The notes: a model not told the origin generated them from the sequence alone. Shown: positions 1-6,207, counted from the first letter of the stretch. The stretch: DNA of 16,208 bases from Pseudomonadota bacterium (GCA_022572105.1 JACZWN010000053.1:1-16208); one strand, 5' to 3'. Program-made: numbers and translations.

Positions 1-304
1 ACAGCGGCGTCTCGGGCGAGTTGAGGTACTTGGGCTCGCGGTCGCCGAGCGCGCGGCCGCCGAAGCCGACGACGCGCCCGCCGCGGTCGGTGATGGGGAA
101 AATGATCCGGCCGCGGAAGCGGTCGTAGGCCGCGCCGCCGCCCTCGGGCTGCTTGAGCAACCCACCGGTGACCATCATTTGTCCGGAGATGTCCTGGCGC
201 GCCAGCGCCTCCTTGAGCGCGGTTCGCGAATCGGGCGCCCAGCCGAGGCGAAACGCCGCGATCGTGGCGTCATCGACGCCGCGCGCGGCGAGGTACTCGC
301 GCGC
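1..304 (-). other. dnaG: DNA primase (DnaG) internal segment joined to rsmB
   Basis: From about base 304 down to base 1 the rsmB frame reads as the N-terminal part of the DnaG RNA polymerase domain: REYLAARGVDDATIAAFRLG, then APDSRTALKEAL, YDRFRGRIIFPITDRGGRVV, GFGGRALGD and PKYLNSPET. The last blocks are signature stretches of bacterial primase just before the TOPRIM fold. The segment corresponds roughly to E. coli DnaG residues 130-235. The zinc-binding domain (the first ~110 residues) is missing, and the TOPRIM catalytic part would lie beyond the window. dnaG is normally next to rpoD, not next to guaB, so its presence here is out of context. Identification as DnaG is secure; whether the join is biological is not. 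Confidence 0.85.
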
Positions 305-1072
305 GGTCTTGCCGCCGGCGCCGGCGCAGAAGTCGAGGACCACCATGCCCGGCCGCGCATCGGTGACCAACGCGACCACTTGCGAGCCTTCGTCCTGGAT
401 CTCCACCAAGCCGGTCTCGTAGGCCCGCCCGGCGCTCAACCCGGGGCGCCCGGCGGCGCGCAGGCCGAGCGGCGAGAGCGGCGTCGGCGCGGTCTCGATC
501 CCCTCCTCGGCGAGCGCCGTCCGCGCCGCCGCGCGCTCGCCCTTCAGCGTGTTGACCCTAAGATCGAGCGACGCCTCGCCCATGAGCGCCCCAAGCTCCG
601 CCTCGGCGCCCGCGCCGAAGGCCTCGACGAACTCGGGCCATAGCCACTCGGGACATTCGGCCGCCACCCACGCGGGCTGTTCGAGGTCGGTCAAGCTCCG
701 GCCCGCCAGGGCATCGGCGAGCACGCGCTCGTCCGGATCGAGCGGCGCGGGATGATAGGTCCCGCCGTCGAACAGCGCGGCTAGCGTTTCCGGCGTCCGG
801 CCGTCGATCAGGAGCAAGGCCGCGAGCACCGAGCGGCGCGGCCGGACGAGCCCGTCGCCGGGGCCCGGGCCGATGCGCTCCAGCCACCAGTCGAGACGCG
901 CCCGGGCGCGCAGCACCCGGTACGCCAGGTCGCCGAGCGCGCGCCGGTCCTTGGACCCGATGTAGCGCCGCTCCCGGAGGTAGCGCGCCATGACGCGCTC
1001 GGCCGGCGCCACCTCGGCGTCGATGCGGCCCAAGAGCTCGATCGCGGCCTCGATGCGCGCGGCGGGAGTCAT
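1..1072 (-). CDS. rsmB: RsmB-type 16S rRNA cytosine methyltransferase, N-terminal part, fused in frame to DnaG (partial at left edge)
   Basis: The frame opens at ATG 1072 and stays open to base 1; I translated every codon. Residues 1-256 match RsmB of alphaproteobacteria: a NusB-like helical RNA-binding region (IGSKDRRALGDLAYRVL near 38-52, then ARLDWWLERI), the linker RVNTLKG, EIQDEGSQVVAL, and SAM motif I DFCAGAGGKT. RsmB normally continues for about 170 more residues with the two catalytic cysteines (PCS/TCS motifs), which are absent here. Directly after GGKT the frame becomes DnaG. The start lies 46 bp after guaB, and a guaB-rsmB order is usual in this class, so the rsmB part is probably in its native place. 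The ribosome binding site before ATG 1072 is weak, which fits translation coupled to guaB. The product as read could not methylate RNA. It is either an assembly chimera or a truncated fusion. Confidence 0.8.
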   Translation of the reverse strand, partial: MTPAARIEAAIELLGRIDAEVAPAERVMARYLRERRYIGSKDRRALGDLAYRVLRARARLDWWLERIGPGPGDGLVRPRRSVLAALLLIDGRTPETLAALFDGGTYHPAPLDPDERVLADALAGRSLTDLEQPAWVAAECPEWLWPEFVEAFGAGAEAELGALMGEASLDLRVNTLKGERAAARTALAEEGIETAPTPLSPLGLRAAGRPGLSAGRAYETGLVEIQDEGSQVVALVTDARPGMVVLDFCAGAGGKTAREYLAARGVDDATIAAFRLGWAPDSRTALKEALARQDISGQMMVTGGLLKQPEGGGAAYDRFRGRIIFPITDRGGRVVGFGGRALGDREPKYLNSPETPL

Positions 1073-1118
1073 AATACCAAAGGTCGTTGGAAGGGCGTGG
1101 CAGGGCGCCCGCACCGCC

Positions 1119-2582
1119 TTACATATCGGGCCGGTAGTTGGGCGCCTCGCGGGTGATCGAGACGTCGTGCACGTGGCTTTCGCGCAAACCGGCGCTGGTG
1201 ACCTTGAGGAAGCGGCAGTTGCGCTGCATCTCGGCGATGTCGGCGTTGCCGGTGTAGCCCATGGCCGCGCGCAGGCCGCCGACCAGTTGGTGAATGACCG
1301 CGCCCGCCGGGCCCTTGTAGGGCACCCGGCCCTCGACGCCTTCGGGCACCAGCTTGAGTTGATCGGCGACCTCCTCCTGGAAGTAGCGGTCGGCCGAGCC
1401 GCGCGCCATGGCGCCGATCGAGCCCATGCCGCGGTAGGCCTTGTAGGACCGGCCCTGGTACAGGAACACCTCGCCCGGGCTCTCCTCGGTGCCGGCCAAG
1501 AGCGCGCCGACCATGACGCAGTCGGCGCCGGCGGCCATGGCCTTGGCCACGTCACCGGAGTATTTGATGCCGCCGTCGGCGATGACCGGGGTACCGGAGT
1601 CGCGGCAGGCCTCGACCGCGTCCAGGACCGCGGTCAATTGCGGCACGCCGACCCCGGCCACGACCCGCGTGGTGCAGACCGTGCCCGGACCGATGCCCAC
1701 CTTGATCGCGTCCGCCCCGGCATCGAGCAGCGCCTTGGCGCCGTCGCGGGTCGCCACGTTGCCGCCCACGACCTGGGCCTTGTTGGACAGGCGCTTGATC
1801 GCCCTGACCACGTCGAGCACGCCCCTGGAGTGGCCGTGGGCGGTATCGACCACGATCACGTCGACCTCGGCCTCGAGCAGGGCCTCGGCGCGGGCCAGGC
1901 CGTCCGCGCCGACGCCGGTGGCCGCCGCCACGCGCAGGCGCCCCTGCTCGTCCTTGCAGGCATCCGGGTAGGCCTGGGCCTTCTCCATGTCCTTGACCGT
2001 GACCAGCCCGATGCAGCGGTAGTCGTCGTCGACCACGATAAGCCTCTCGATCCGGTGCTGGTGCAGCAGCCGCTTGGCCTCGCCCAGATCGACGCCCTCG
2101 CGCACGGTCACCAGGCCCTCGTGGGTCATCAACTCGCTGACCGGCTGCTGGGTGTTCTCGGCGAAGCGCACGTCGCGGTTGGTCAGGATGCCGACCAGCT
2201 TACCGCTGTCGCGCTCGACCACCGGGATGCCCGAGATGCTGTAGCGGGCCATGAGATCGAGGGCGTCGGCCAGCGGCCGTGCGGGTTCGATGGTGACCGG
2301 GTTGATCACCATGCCGCTCTCGAACTTCTTGACCGCGCGCACCTCGTCGGCCTGGCGCGCCACGTCCAGGTTCTTGTGGACCACGCCCATGCCGCCGACC
2401 TGGGCCATGACGATCGCCATGCGGCTTTCGGTGACCGTGTCCATGGCCGAGGAGAGCAGCGGGATGCCCAGCTCGATGGTCCGGGTCACGCGGCTCGCGG
2501 TGCTGGCTTGATGGGGCAGGACGGCGGATTCCGCAGGCTCGAGCAGAACGTCGTCGAACGTCAGAGCTTCGCGAATATCCAT
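1119..2582 (-). CDS. guaB: IMP dehydrogenase
   Basis: It converts IMP to XMP with NAD+, the first committed step of GMP synthesis, in the cytoplasm. The 487-residue product has the usual length. It opens with EALTFDDVLLEPAESAVLP and carries two CBS domains at about residues 92-205 (NRDVRF, TVKDMEKA) inserted in the TIM barrel. NAD/IMP-site motifs include DTAHGHS (246-252) and GGNVATRDGA. The catalytic loop GIGPGTVCTTR has the nucleophile Cys303; ADGGIKYSGD and the flap ADRYFQE follow. I chose ATG 2582 because GGGGAG stands 5 nt upstream and the protein then begins as in the family; an in-frame ATG at 2621 would add 13 atypical residues and overlap the promoter. It is preceded by its own promoter and followed after 46 bp by rsmB. 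Confidence 0.97.
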   Translation of the reverse strand: MDIREALTFDDVLLEPAESAVLPHQASTASRVTRTIELGIPLLSSAMDTVTESRMAIVMAQVGGMGVVHKNLDVARQADEVRAVKKFESGMVINPVTIEPARPLADALDLMARYSISGIPVVERDSGKLVGILTNRDVRFAENTQQPVSELMTHEGLVTVREGVDLGEAKRLLHQHRIERLIVVDDDYRCIGLVTVKDMEKAQAYPDACKDEQGRLRVAAATGVGADGLARAEALLEAEVDVIVVDTAHGHSRGVLDVVRAIKRLSNKAQVVGGNVATRDGAKALLDAGADAIKVGIGPGTVCTTRVVAGVGVPQLTAVLDAVEACRDSGTPVIADGGIKYSGDVAKAMAAGADCVMVGALLAGTEESPGEVFLYQGRSYKAYRGMGSIGAMARGSADRYFQEEVADQLKLVPEGVEGRVPYKGPAGAVIHQLVGGLRAAMGYTGNADIAEMQRNCRFLKVTSAGLRESHVHDVSITREAPNYRPDM

Positions 2583-2612
2583 GCCACTCCCCGGGTCGGT
2601 GAATGGCGCCGC

Positions 2613-2640
2613 ATGATACACATTGCACCCGCAAAGCCAA
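2613..2640 (-). promoter_or_regulatory. Predicted sigma-70 promoter of guaB
   Basis: Read on the minus strand, TTGGCT (2640-2635) and TATCAT (2618-2613) are 16 bp apart, about 30 nt before the guaB ATG, giving a short leader. The sequence match is good and the placement sensible, but start-site data are lacking. Confidence 0.5.
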
Positions 2641-2664
2641 GCGCATTAAGGGGCCGGCGGGACA

Positions 2665-2676
2665 CGGGAATTCCCG
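2665..2676. promoter_or_regulatory. 12-bp perfect palindrome upstream of the guaB promoter
   Basis: CGGGAATTCCCG is a perfect 12-bp palindrome lying 24 bp upstream of the guaB -35 box, between rlmE and guaB. It could be an operator or only a chance palindrome in GC-rich DNA. No known repressor consensus is recognised. Confidence 0.25.
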
Positions 2677-2698
2677 GATCTTCGGGCGCGTTCAAACC

Positions 2699-3544
2699 TC
2701 ACGTCCCGCCCCCTGGCCCGCCCCCTGGCCCGCCCCCTGCCTTGGGCCGGTCCCGGAACCCGGTGGCCACCAGGTACATCTCGGCCGAATCGGCCCGGCT
2801 GGCCGGCGGCTTGACGTGGCGCAGCTTGGCGAAGGCCAGCTTCAGGCGGTTCAGCAACGCCGGCTCGGTGCCGCCGTGGAGGACCTTGACCACGAAAGCC
2901 CCGCCGGGGCCGAGCACCTCCCCGGCGAAGTCGAAGGCCGCCTCGGCCAGCGCCATGACGCGCAGGTGATCGGTGTCCGCGTGGCCGGTCGCCGGCGCCG
3001 CCATGTCGGAGAGCACCAGCGAGGCCGGCCCGTCGAGCGCCGCCGCGACCCGGGCCCGGACCTCGGCCTCGCGGAAGTCGCCGGTAAGCAGGACCGCGCC
3101 CTCGATAGGCGCCATCTCGATGAGGTCGAGGGCCACCACCCGGGCGCTACGGCCGCAGCGCTCGACCGCCACCTGGGTCCAGCCGCCCGGCGCCGCGCCC
3201 AGGTCGACGACGCGCGCGCCGCGCTTCAGCAACCCGAAGCGCTCGTCCATCTGCGCGAGCTTGAAGGCCGCGCGCGAACGGTAGCCCTGCGCCTTGGCCT
3301 CGGCGACGTAAGGGTCGGCGTGCTGACGCCGGAGCCAACGGGTCGACGAGGCCGAGCGCCCCTTGACGGTCCCGGCCTTGATCTTCAAGCCGCGGCCCGA
3401 TCCGCCCCCTGGCCCGCCCCCCGGCCCGCCCCGGGTCGCGCCGACCTGGCCCCGGCCGGTTTTTGGGCCGCCGCCCTTATCTCCACCGCCCTTGCCTGCG
3501 CCGCCCTGGCCCCCGTGACGCCCGCCGCGCCCGGGACCGCTCAT
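2699..3544 (-). CDS. rlmE: 23S rRNA 2'-O-ribose uridine methyltransferase RlmE (FtsJ/RrmJ)
   Basis: It methylates the 2'-OH of a uridine in the 23S rRNA A-loop (U2552 in E. coli) using SAM, late in 50S assembly. The 281-residue product has the RrmJ core at about 60-265: SRAAFKLAQMDERF with catalytic Lys95, SAM motif VVDLGAAPGGW (112-122), LSDMAAPATGH with Asp180, FVVKVLHGG with Lys220, and SAEMYLVATGFR with Glu255. This K-D-K-E set is complete, so it should be active. Unlike the ~209-residue E. coli enzyme it has a ~60-residue Gly/Lys/Arg-rich N-terminal tail and a short GGGPGGGPGGGT C-terminus, both encoded by the same 12-bp repeat. ATG 3544 overlaps the ppx stop as ATGA, so translation is probably coupled to ppx. 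Confidence 0.95.
   Translation of the reverse strand: MSGPGRGGRHGGQGGAGKGGGDKGGGPKTGRGQVGATRGGPGGGPGGGSGRGLKIKAGTVKGRSASSTRWLRRQHADPYVAEAKAQGYRSRAAFKLAQMDERFGLLKRGARVVDLGAAPGGWTQVAVERCGRSARVVALDLIEMAPIEGAVLLTGDFREAEVRARVAAALDGPASLVLSDMAAPATGHADTDHLRVMALAEAAFDFAGEVLGPGGAFVVKVLHGGTEPALLNRLKLAFAKLRHVKPPASRADSAEMYLVATGFRDRPKAGGGPGGGPGGGT
2707..2739 (-). repeat. 12-bp tandem repeat encoding the GGGP tail of RlmE; G-quadruplex-prone
   Basis: The plus-strand unit CGCCCCCTGGCC occurs at 2707-2718 and 2719-2730, with a third partial copy at 2731-2739. It encodes Gly-Gly-Gly-Pro repeats at the RlmE C-terminus. On the coding strand it presents alternating runs of three to five G, enough for a canonical G-quadruplex just before the stop codon. 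Confidence 0.8.
3403..3432 (-). repeat. Second copy of the GGGP-encoding 12-bp repeat, in the RlmE N-terminal tail
   Basis: CGCCCCCTGGCC (3403-3414), CGCCCCCCGGCC (3415-3426) and a partial unit follow each other, encoding GGPGGGPGGGS at about residues 39-49 of RlmE. The unit is the same as the repeat at the other end of the gene, about 690 bp away. Confidence 0.75.
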
Positions 3545-4602
3545 GTCGGGCCGGCCGGGATGGCGTCGGCGCCGTGCATCAGCATGAACAGGATGCCCTC
3601 GCGCAGGCCGCGGTCGGCGACCCTGAGGCGCCCGACCGGCCAGGTGCTGCACAGCGCCTCGAGGATGGCGCAACCGGCGATCATCAGGTCCGCGCGCTCC
3701 GGCCCGATGCAGGGTTCGGCGGCGCGCGCCTCGTGGCTCATGGAAACCAGGCGCTGGCTGATCCGGCGCGCGGACTCGAAGTCGAGGTAGCGACCATCGA
3801 CCCGCGCCCGGTCGTAGCGCCGCAGTTTCTGGTGCATGCCGCACAGCGTGGTCACCGTGCCCGAGGTGCCGAGCATCTGAAGCTGGTGGTCCGCGACCAG
3901 CGCGCTCAGGCGATGCTTGGCCTCGAAGGGCGCGATCGCGGCCGCCACCTCCTCGACCATGGTGTCGTAAACCCGGGGCGTCACCCGGCGCCCGCCGTGG
4001 CGCTCGGTCAGCGTCACCACACCGATTGGAATCGAATACCAGCCGCAGGGCCGCGGCTCGACGATGCGGCCGTGGCGGTCCGGCGCGCTGGGCACTTCCA
4101 TGCAGCCGAGCTCGGTACTGCCGCCGCCGATGTCGAAGACCAGTGCGTGGGAGGTCCGGCGGTCGAGCAGCGGCGCACAGCCGTAGATCGCCAGGTTCGC
4201 CTCCTCGTCGTTGGAGATGATCTCCAGCTCGATCCCGGTCTCGCGCCGGACCCGGGCCAGGAAGGCGTCGCAGTTGCCGGCGCGCCGGCAGGCCTCGGTC
4301 GCCACCGCGCGCGCCCGGGTCACGCCGCGCCGGCGCATCTTGGCGGCGCAGACCCTGAGCGCGTCGAGCGTGCGCGCCATGGCCGCGTCGGACAGGCGCC
4401 CGCTCGCGCTCAGGCCCTCGCCCAGGCGCACGATGCGCGAGAAGGCGTCGATGACGCGGAAACCCTGGGCCAGCGGGCGGGCGACCAGCAGGCGGCAGTT
4501 GTTGGTGCCCAAATCGAGGGCTGCGTAAACATGGCGCGGGTTCGCGGCACCGTCCCGCCCGAGGCGGGACCCGGCACCGCGCGCAGGGGCGGCATCGCTC
4601 AC
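3541..4602 (-). CDS. ppx: Ppx/GppA family exopolyphosphatase or pppGpp phosphohydrolase
   Basis: It belongs to the ASKHA-fold phosphatases that release phosphate from polyphosphate chains or convert pppGpp to ppGpp. Visible motifs are the first phosphate loop ALDLGTNNCRLLVA (28-41), ATEACRRAGN (101-110), IISNDEEANLAIYG with the presumed catalytic Glu near 134, the second phosphate loop FDIGGGSTEL (156-165), and MLGTSGTVTTLCGMH toward the C-terminus. At 353 residues it is the short form lacking the C-terminal HD-like domain of E. coli PPX/GppA. Sequence alone does not decide between the two substrates. The start is GTG 4602, with AAGGAAGGA about 8 nt upstream. Its TGA overlaps the rlmE ATG by 4 bp. 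The first ~25 residues are Ala/Gly/Arg-rich and probably disordered. Confidence 0.92.
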   Translation of the reverse strand: MSDAAPARGAGSRLGRDGAANPRHVYAALDLGTNNCRLLVARPLAQGFRVIDAFSRIVRLGEGLSASGRLSDAAMARTLDALRVCAAKMRRRGVTRARAVATEACRRAGNCDAFLARVRRETGIELEIISNDEEANLAIYGCAPLLDRRTSHALVFDIGGGSTELGCMEVPSAPDRHGRIVEPRPCGWYSIPIGVVTLTERHGGRRVTPRVYDTMVEEVAAAIAPFEAKHRLSALVADHQLQMLGTSGTVTTLCGMHQKLRRYDRARVDGRYLDFESARRISQRLVSMSHEARAAEPCIGPERADLMIAGCAILEALCSTWPVGRLRVADRGLREGILFMLMHGADAIPAGPT

Positions 4603-4613
4603 CCGGAGTCCTT

Positions 4614-4647
4614 CCTTGTCCGTTTGCCGGCCTTGTCCGTTTGCCGG
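4614..4647. repeat. Perfect 17-bp tandem duplication upstream of ppx
   Basis: CCTTGTCCGTTTGCCGG occurs at 4614-4630 and immediately again at 4631-4647. It lies in the ppx leader, just before the Shine-Dalgarno sequence, and looks like a recent slippage duplication. Confidence 0.9.
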
Positions 4648-4809
4648 GCGTCGGCTTCCCGACCGCGGGGCGCGGGGTGCTTTCCCATATCCGGATTATC
4701 TTAGACGTATTCCGCCACCGCGCGCCAGTAGGCTCCCCGAGGGGCGCGCGGCGCAGGGGGCCCAGCGGCGCCCGGGTGGCGCCCGGTCCCGGGTTTTGCC
4801 CGAAAACGG

Positions 4810-4839
4810 TTGAAATGGCCCGCGCGCATCGCCTACATA
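4810..4839 (+). promoter_or_regulatory. Candidate promoter of tRNA-Gln
   Basis: TTGAAA (4810-4815) and TACATA (4834-4839) are 18 bp apart, about 80 nt before the tRNA. The boxes are good for GC-rich DNA, but the leader would be long for a single tRNA. Confidence 0.4.
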
Positions 4840-4876
4840 AGGCCGTGTCAAGGCCCGGCCCGGCGCAGACGTCTGT

Positions 4877-4898
4877 TGTGAGCCGCGTGTGAGCCGCG
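4877..4898. repeat. Perfect 11-bp tandem repeat in the tRNA-Gln leader
   Basis: TGTGAGCCGCG occurs at 4877-4887 and again at 4888-4898, between the candidate promoter and the tRNA 5' end. No function is apparent. Confidence 0.75.
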
Positions 4899-4919
4899 CG
4901 GGCCGTTCCGCATCGCCGT

Positions 4920-4993
4920 TGGGGCGTCGTATAAGGGCATTACACTCGGCTCTGGACCGAGTAATCGGGGTTCGAATCCCTGCGCCCCAGCCA
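4920..4993 (+). tRNA. tRNA-Gln (anticodon CUG), CCA encoded
   Basis: A complete cloverleaf is visible. The acceptor stem TGGGGCG (4920-4926) pairs perfectly with CGCCCCA (4983-4989), followed by discriminator G and an encoded CCA (4991-4993). The anticodon arm is CTCGG-CTCTGGA-CCGAG with anticodon CTG, and the T arm CGGGG-TTCGAAT-CCCTG has the standard TTCGAAT loop. The weak U-A first acceptor pair is typical of tRNA-Gln and is recognised by GlnRS. CUG-reading tRNA-Gln supplements the UUG isoacceptor in GC-rich genomes where CAG dominates. Confidence 0.96.
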
Positions 4994-5303
4994 AGATTCC
5001 CGTCTCACGTGGAATCGCTTAGCCGAGCCGCCAAAATCGGCTGCGCTGGTTTTCGCCCGAGCTCGGAGCGAGCGCCGAGAAGCTCCGAGACCGGCGTAAC
5101 CGCTGGTCCCTGTGGCTGCCGCCTGCCGCGCTGGGCGCGCCTGAACGCCGGTGCGCGCGCCGTATCGCGGCCACCCCGACCCGAATTTGCCGTTCGCCGG
5201 CGACATTTTTGCGCACCCTGTTCCGAAGGCTCGTTCCCTGTCGAGTCGCCCCCGGAATTCAAAGATCGTTGGTGTAAACACGGAACAAATTTCTTATGCG
5301 AAT
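4994..5303. other. Gene-free stretch downstream of tRNA-Gln
   Basis: About 310 bp without a credible gene; open frames across it lack starts with ribosome binding sites and have no family-like features. It contains a hairpin immediately after the tRNA (GATTCC 4995-5000 with GGAATC 5011-5016), a small AGCCG/CGGCT hairpin near 5030 and a perfect 8-bp inverted repeat CTCGGAGC/GCTCCGAG (5062-5069 and 5082-5089). Composition falls from very GC-rich to AT-rich towards 5270. A small RNA or a decayed gene cannot be excluded. Confidence 0.5.
4995..5016 (+). terminator. Hairpin directly after tRNA-Gln, possible processing or termination signal
   Basis: GATTCC and GGAATC pair over a CGT/ACG inner stem with loop CTC and one bulged T, starting two bases after the CCA. 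No T-run follows, so a simple intrinsic terminator is not proven; it may guide 3' processing. Confidence 0.35.
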
Positions 5304-5342
5304 TTAACTATTTGTTAAGCATTCCGCTTAACCTTGGTTAAC
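5304..5342 (+). promoter_or_regulatory. Cluster of four TTAA half-sites, candidate CtrA-type binding region
   Basis: TTAA occurs at 5304, 5315, 5328 and 5338. The first two form TTAA-N7-TTAA, the spacing of the alphaproteobacterial CtrA box, although the following base is G rather than C. The last two give TTAA-N6-TTAAC. The region also contains the perfect inverted repeats GTTAAGC-N5-GCTTAAC (5314-5332) and TTAACC-TT-GGTTAA (5328-5341). It lies about 70 bp before the small secreted protein gene. CtrA control is inference; another dimeric regulator could read the same symmetry. Confidence 0.45.
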
Positions 5343-5361
5343 GGCCCGGATCGTCCGGGCC
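5343..5361 (+). other. Strong hairpin in the leader of the small secreted protein gene
   Basis: GGCCCGGA-TCG-TCCGGGCC is a perfect 8-bp stem with a 3-nt loop between the TTAA cluster and the start codon at 5412. No T-run follows. It may stabilise the leader or attenuate transcription. Confidence 0.4.
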
Positions 5362-5411
5362 CATGGGTTCGTGAAATTCGTGCAAGATTCGAGGAAGTGG
5401 AGACCCGTGCG

Positions 5412-5741
5412 ATGAGCAAGCCGACCTGGATTCTGGCGACGACGATCGCCGCGGTCGTGCTCCTGGGACCCCTGGGAGCGCTGGCTCAGACCCAAACCCA
5501 GGCGCAGCAGTGCGACCAGCGCGCCAAGGTGCTCGGCCATCTCGCCCAGAAGTATCACGAGGCGCCGATCGCCGTCGGCGTGACCAGCTCGGGCGGCATC
5601 GTCGAGGTCCTGACAACGGGCGACGGCGAGACCTGGACCATCATCCTGTCCGATCCGAACGGAACCTCCTGCCTGATCGCGGCCGGCGAAGGCTGGCGCA
5701 ACCTACGGTTCGACGACCACGCCCTCGATCCGCAGGTTTGA
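5412..5741 (+). CDS. Small secreted protein of unknown function
   Basis: The 109-residue product has an N-terminal signal peptide: positive MSKPT, a hydrophobic core WILATTIAAVVLLGPLG and the signal peptidase I site ALA-Q near residue 25. The mature part, about 84 residues, begins QTQTQAQQC and contains AKVLGHLAQKYHEAPIAVGV, GGIVEVLTTGDGETWTIILS and TSCLIAAGEGW. Its two cysteines (about 34 and 87) could form a disulfide in the periplasm. The pattern of a short helix then beta strands ending in SCLIAAGE.W resembles small uncharacterised alphaproteobacterial proteins I have seen, but I know no function. ATG 5412 is preferred over an upstream in-frame start at 5334 because it yields a proper signal peptide and GGAG lies about 9 nt ahead. 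A TTAA cluster precedes it. Confidence 0.85.
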   Translation: MSKPTWILATTIAAVVLLGPLGALAQTQTQAQQCDQRAKVLGHLAQKYHEAPIAVGVTSSGGIVEVLTTGDGETWTIILSDPNGTSCLIAAGEGWRNLRFDDHALDPQV

Positions 5742-5942
5742 GCCCGGCTTCCCCCCGAGGACCACACCCGCACCGATTTTTAAAGGGGCGCTCTCCAGGG
5801 CCGCGCTCGACCTCGTTCCCTCCCCGCCCGTCTTCGCGCGCCGGCGCCACGCTGCCCCACGGCCCGGCCGCGCGCTAGCATGGGCCGGCAGGGGCGTGGC
5901 CCGGCCCACGCCCGACGCCCACGCCCGGCAAGGAGAACGCCG

Positions 5943-6157
5943 GTGCGCACACGCGCGGTCCTCACCGTTATCGCGACCTTTGCGACCATGGGCAGCGCCG
6001 CCGCCTTCGCCGCACCGGATTGTGCCCGGCCTGCGACCTGAGCGGCGCCGACCTGGCCGGGGCGAGCCTGCGCGACGTCTTCCCGAGCGAAACCGACCTG
6101 CGCGGCGACGAGACCACGCGCCTGCCGCCCGACTTCACCGTGCCTCCTTGCGACTGA
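5943..6157 (+). pseudogene. Frameshifted small secreted pentapeptide-repeat-type protein
   Basis: GTG 5943 has an excellent ribosome binding site (AAGGAG, 7 nt spacing) and begins a signal peptide, VRTRAVLTVIATFATMGSAA then AFAAPDC. Seven codons after the signal end this frame hits TGA. From 6032 another frame continues with CDLSGADLAGASLRD, a pentapeptide-repeat motif, and runs to TGA 6155-6157. Removing two bases near 6030-6031 would join the frames as C-A-R-C-D-L-S-G-A-D-L, the CxxC-DLSGADL layout common in small periplasmic pentapeptide proteins. The intact product would be about 70 residues. The frameshift may be a real mutation or a sequencing error. I see only two or three degenerate repeats, so family assignment is moderate. 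Confidence 0.6.
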
Positions 6158-6207
6158 CGCGCATCTACGGAGCGTGTGGGTCGAAGCCCTAACAGAACCG
6201 GCCCAAC

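Larger units (their letters stand above)
4603..4919. other. Intergenic region between ppx and tRNA-Gln
   Basis: These 317 bp separate divergent genes. I see no convincing small ORF. The stretch holds a 17-bp tandem duplication next to ppx, a less GC-rich patch near 4684-4715 with a TAAGATAAT-like -10 on the minus strand (no clear -35) that may serve ppx-rlmE, a promoter candidate for the tRNA, and an 11-bp tandem repeat at 4877-4898. Confidence 0.6.

Noticed and set aside
990..2969. 659-codon open frame on the plus strand opposite guaB
   Set aside because: It is antisense to guaB, has no family-like motif, is rich in His/Asp/Gly/Ala from reversed GC-rich codons, and crosses the guaB promoter. 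Long antisense frames are expected at this GC content.
3545..3844. 100-residue N-terminal extension of RlmE
   Set aside because: It lies wholly inside ppx in another frame, and the ATGA overlap gives a natural start at 3544.
4975..5016. tRNA-Gln 3' end as an integration attachment site
   Set aside because: No integrase gene or phage gene is present, and I saw no second copy of the tRNA 3' end in the window.
4940..5281. Minus-strand ORF of 113 codons ending in GRRDSNPDYSVQSRV
   Set aside because: That ending is the antisense translation of the tRNA-Gln T arm and anticodon arm, a familiar misannotation. The rest lies in the gene-free stretch with no supporting features.
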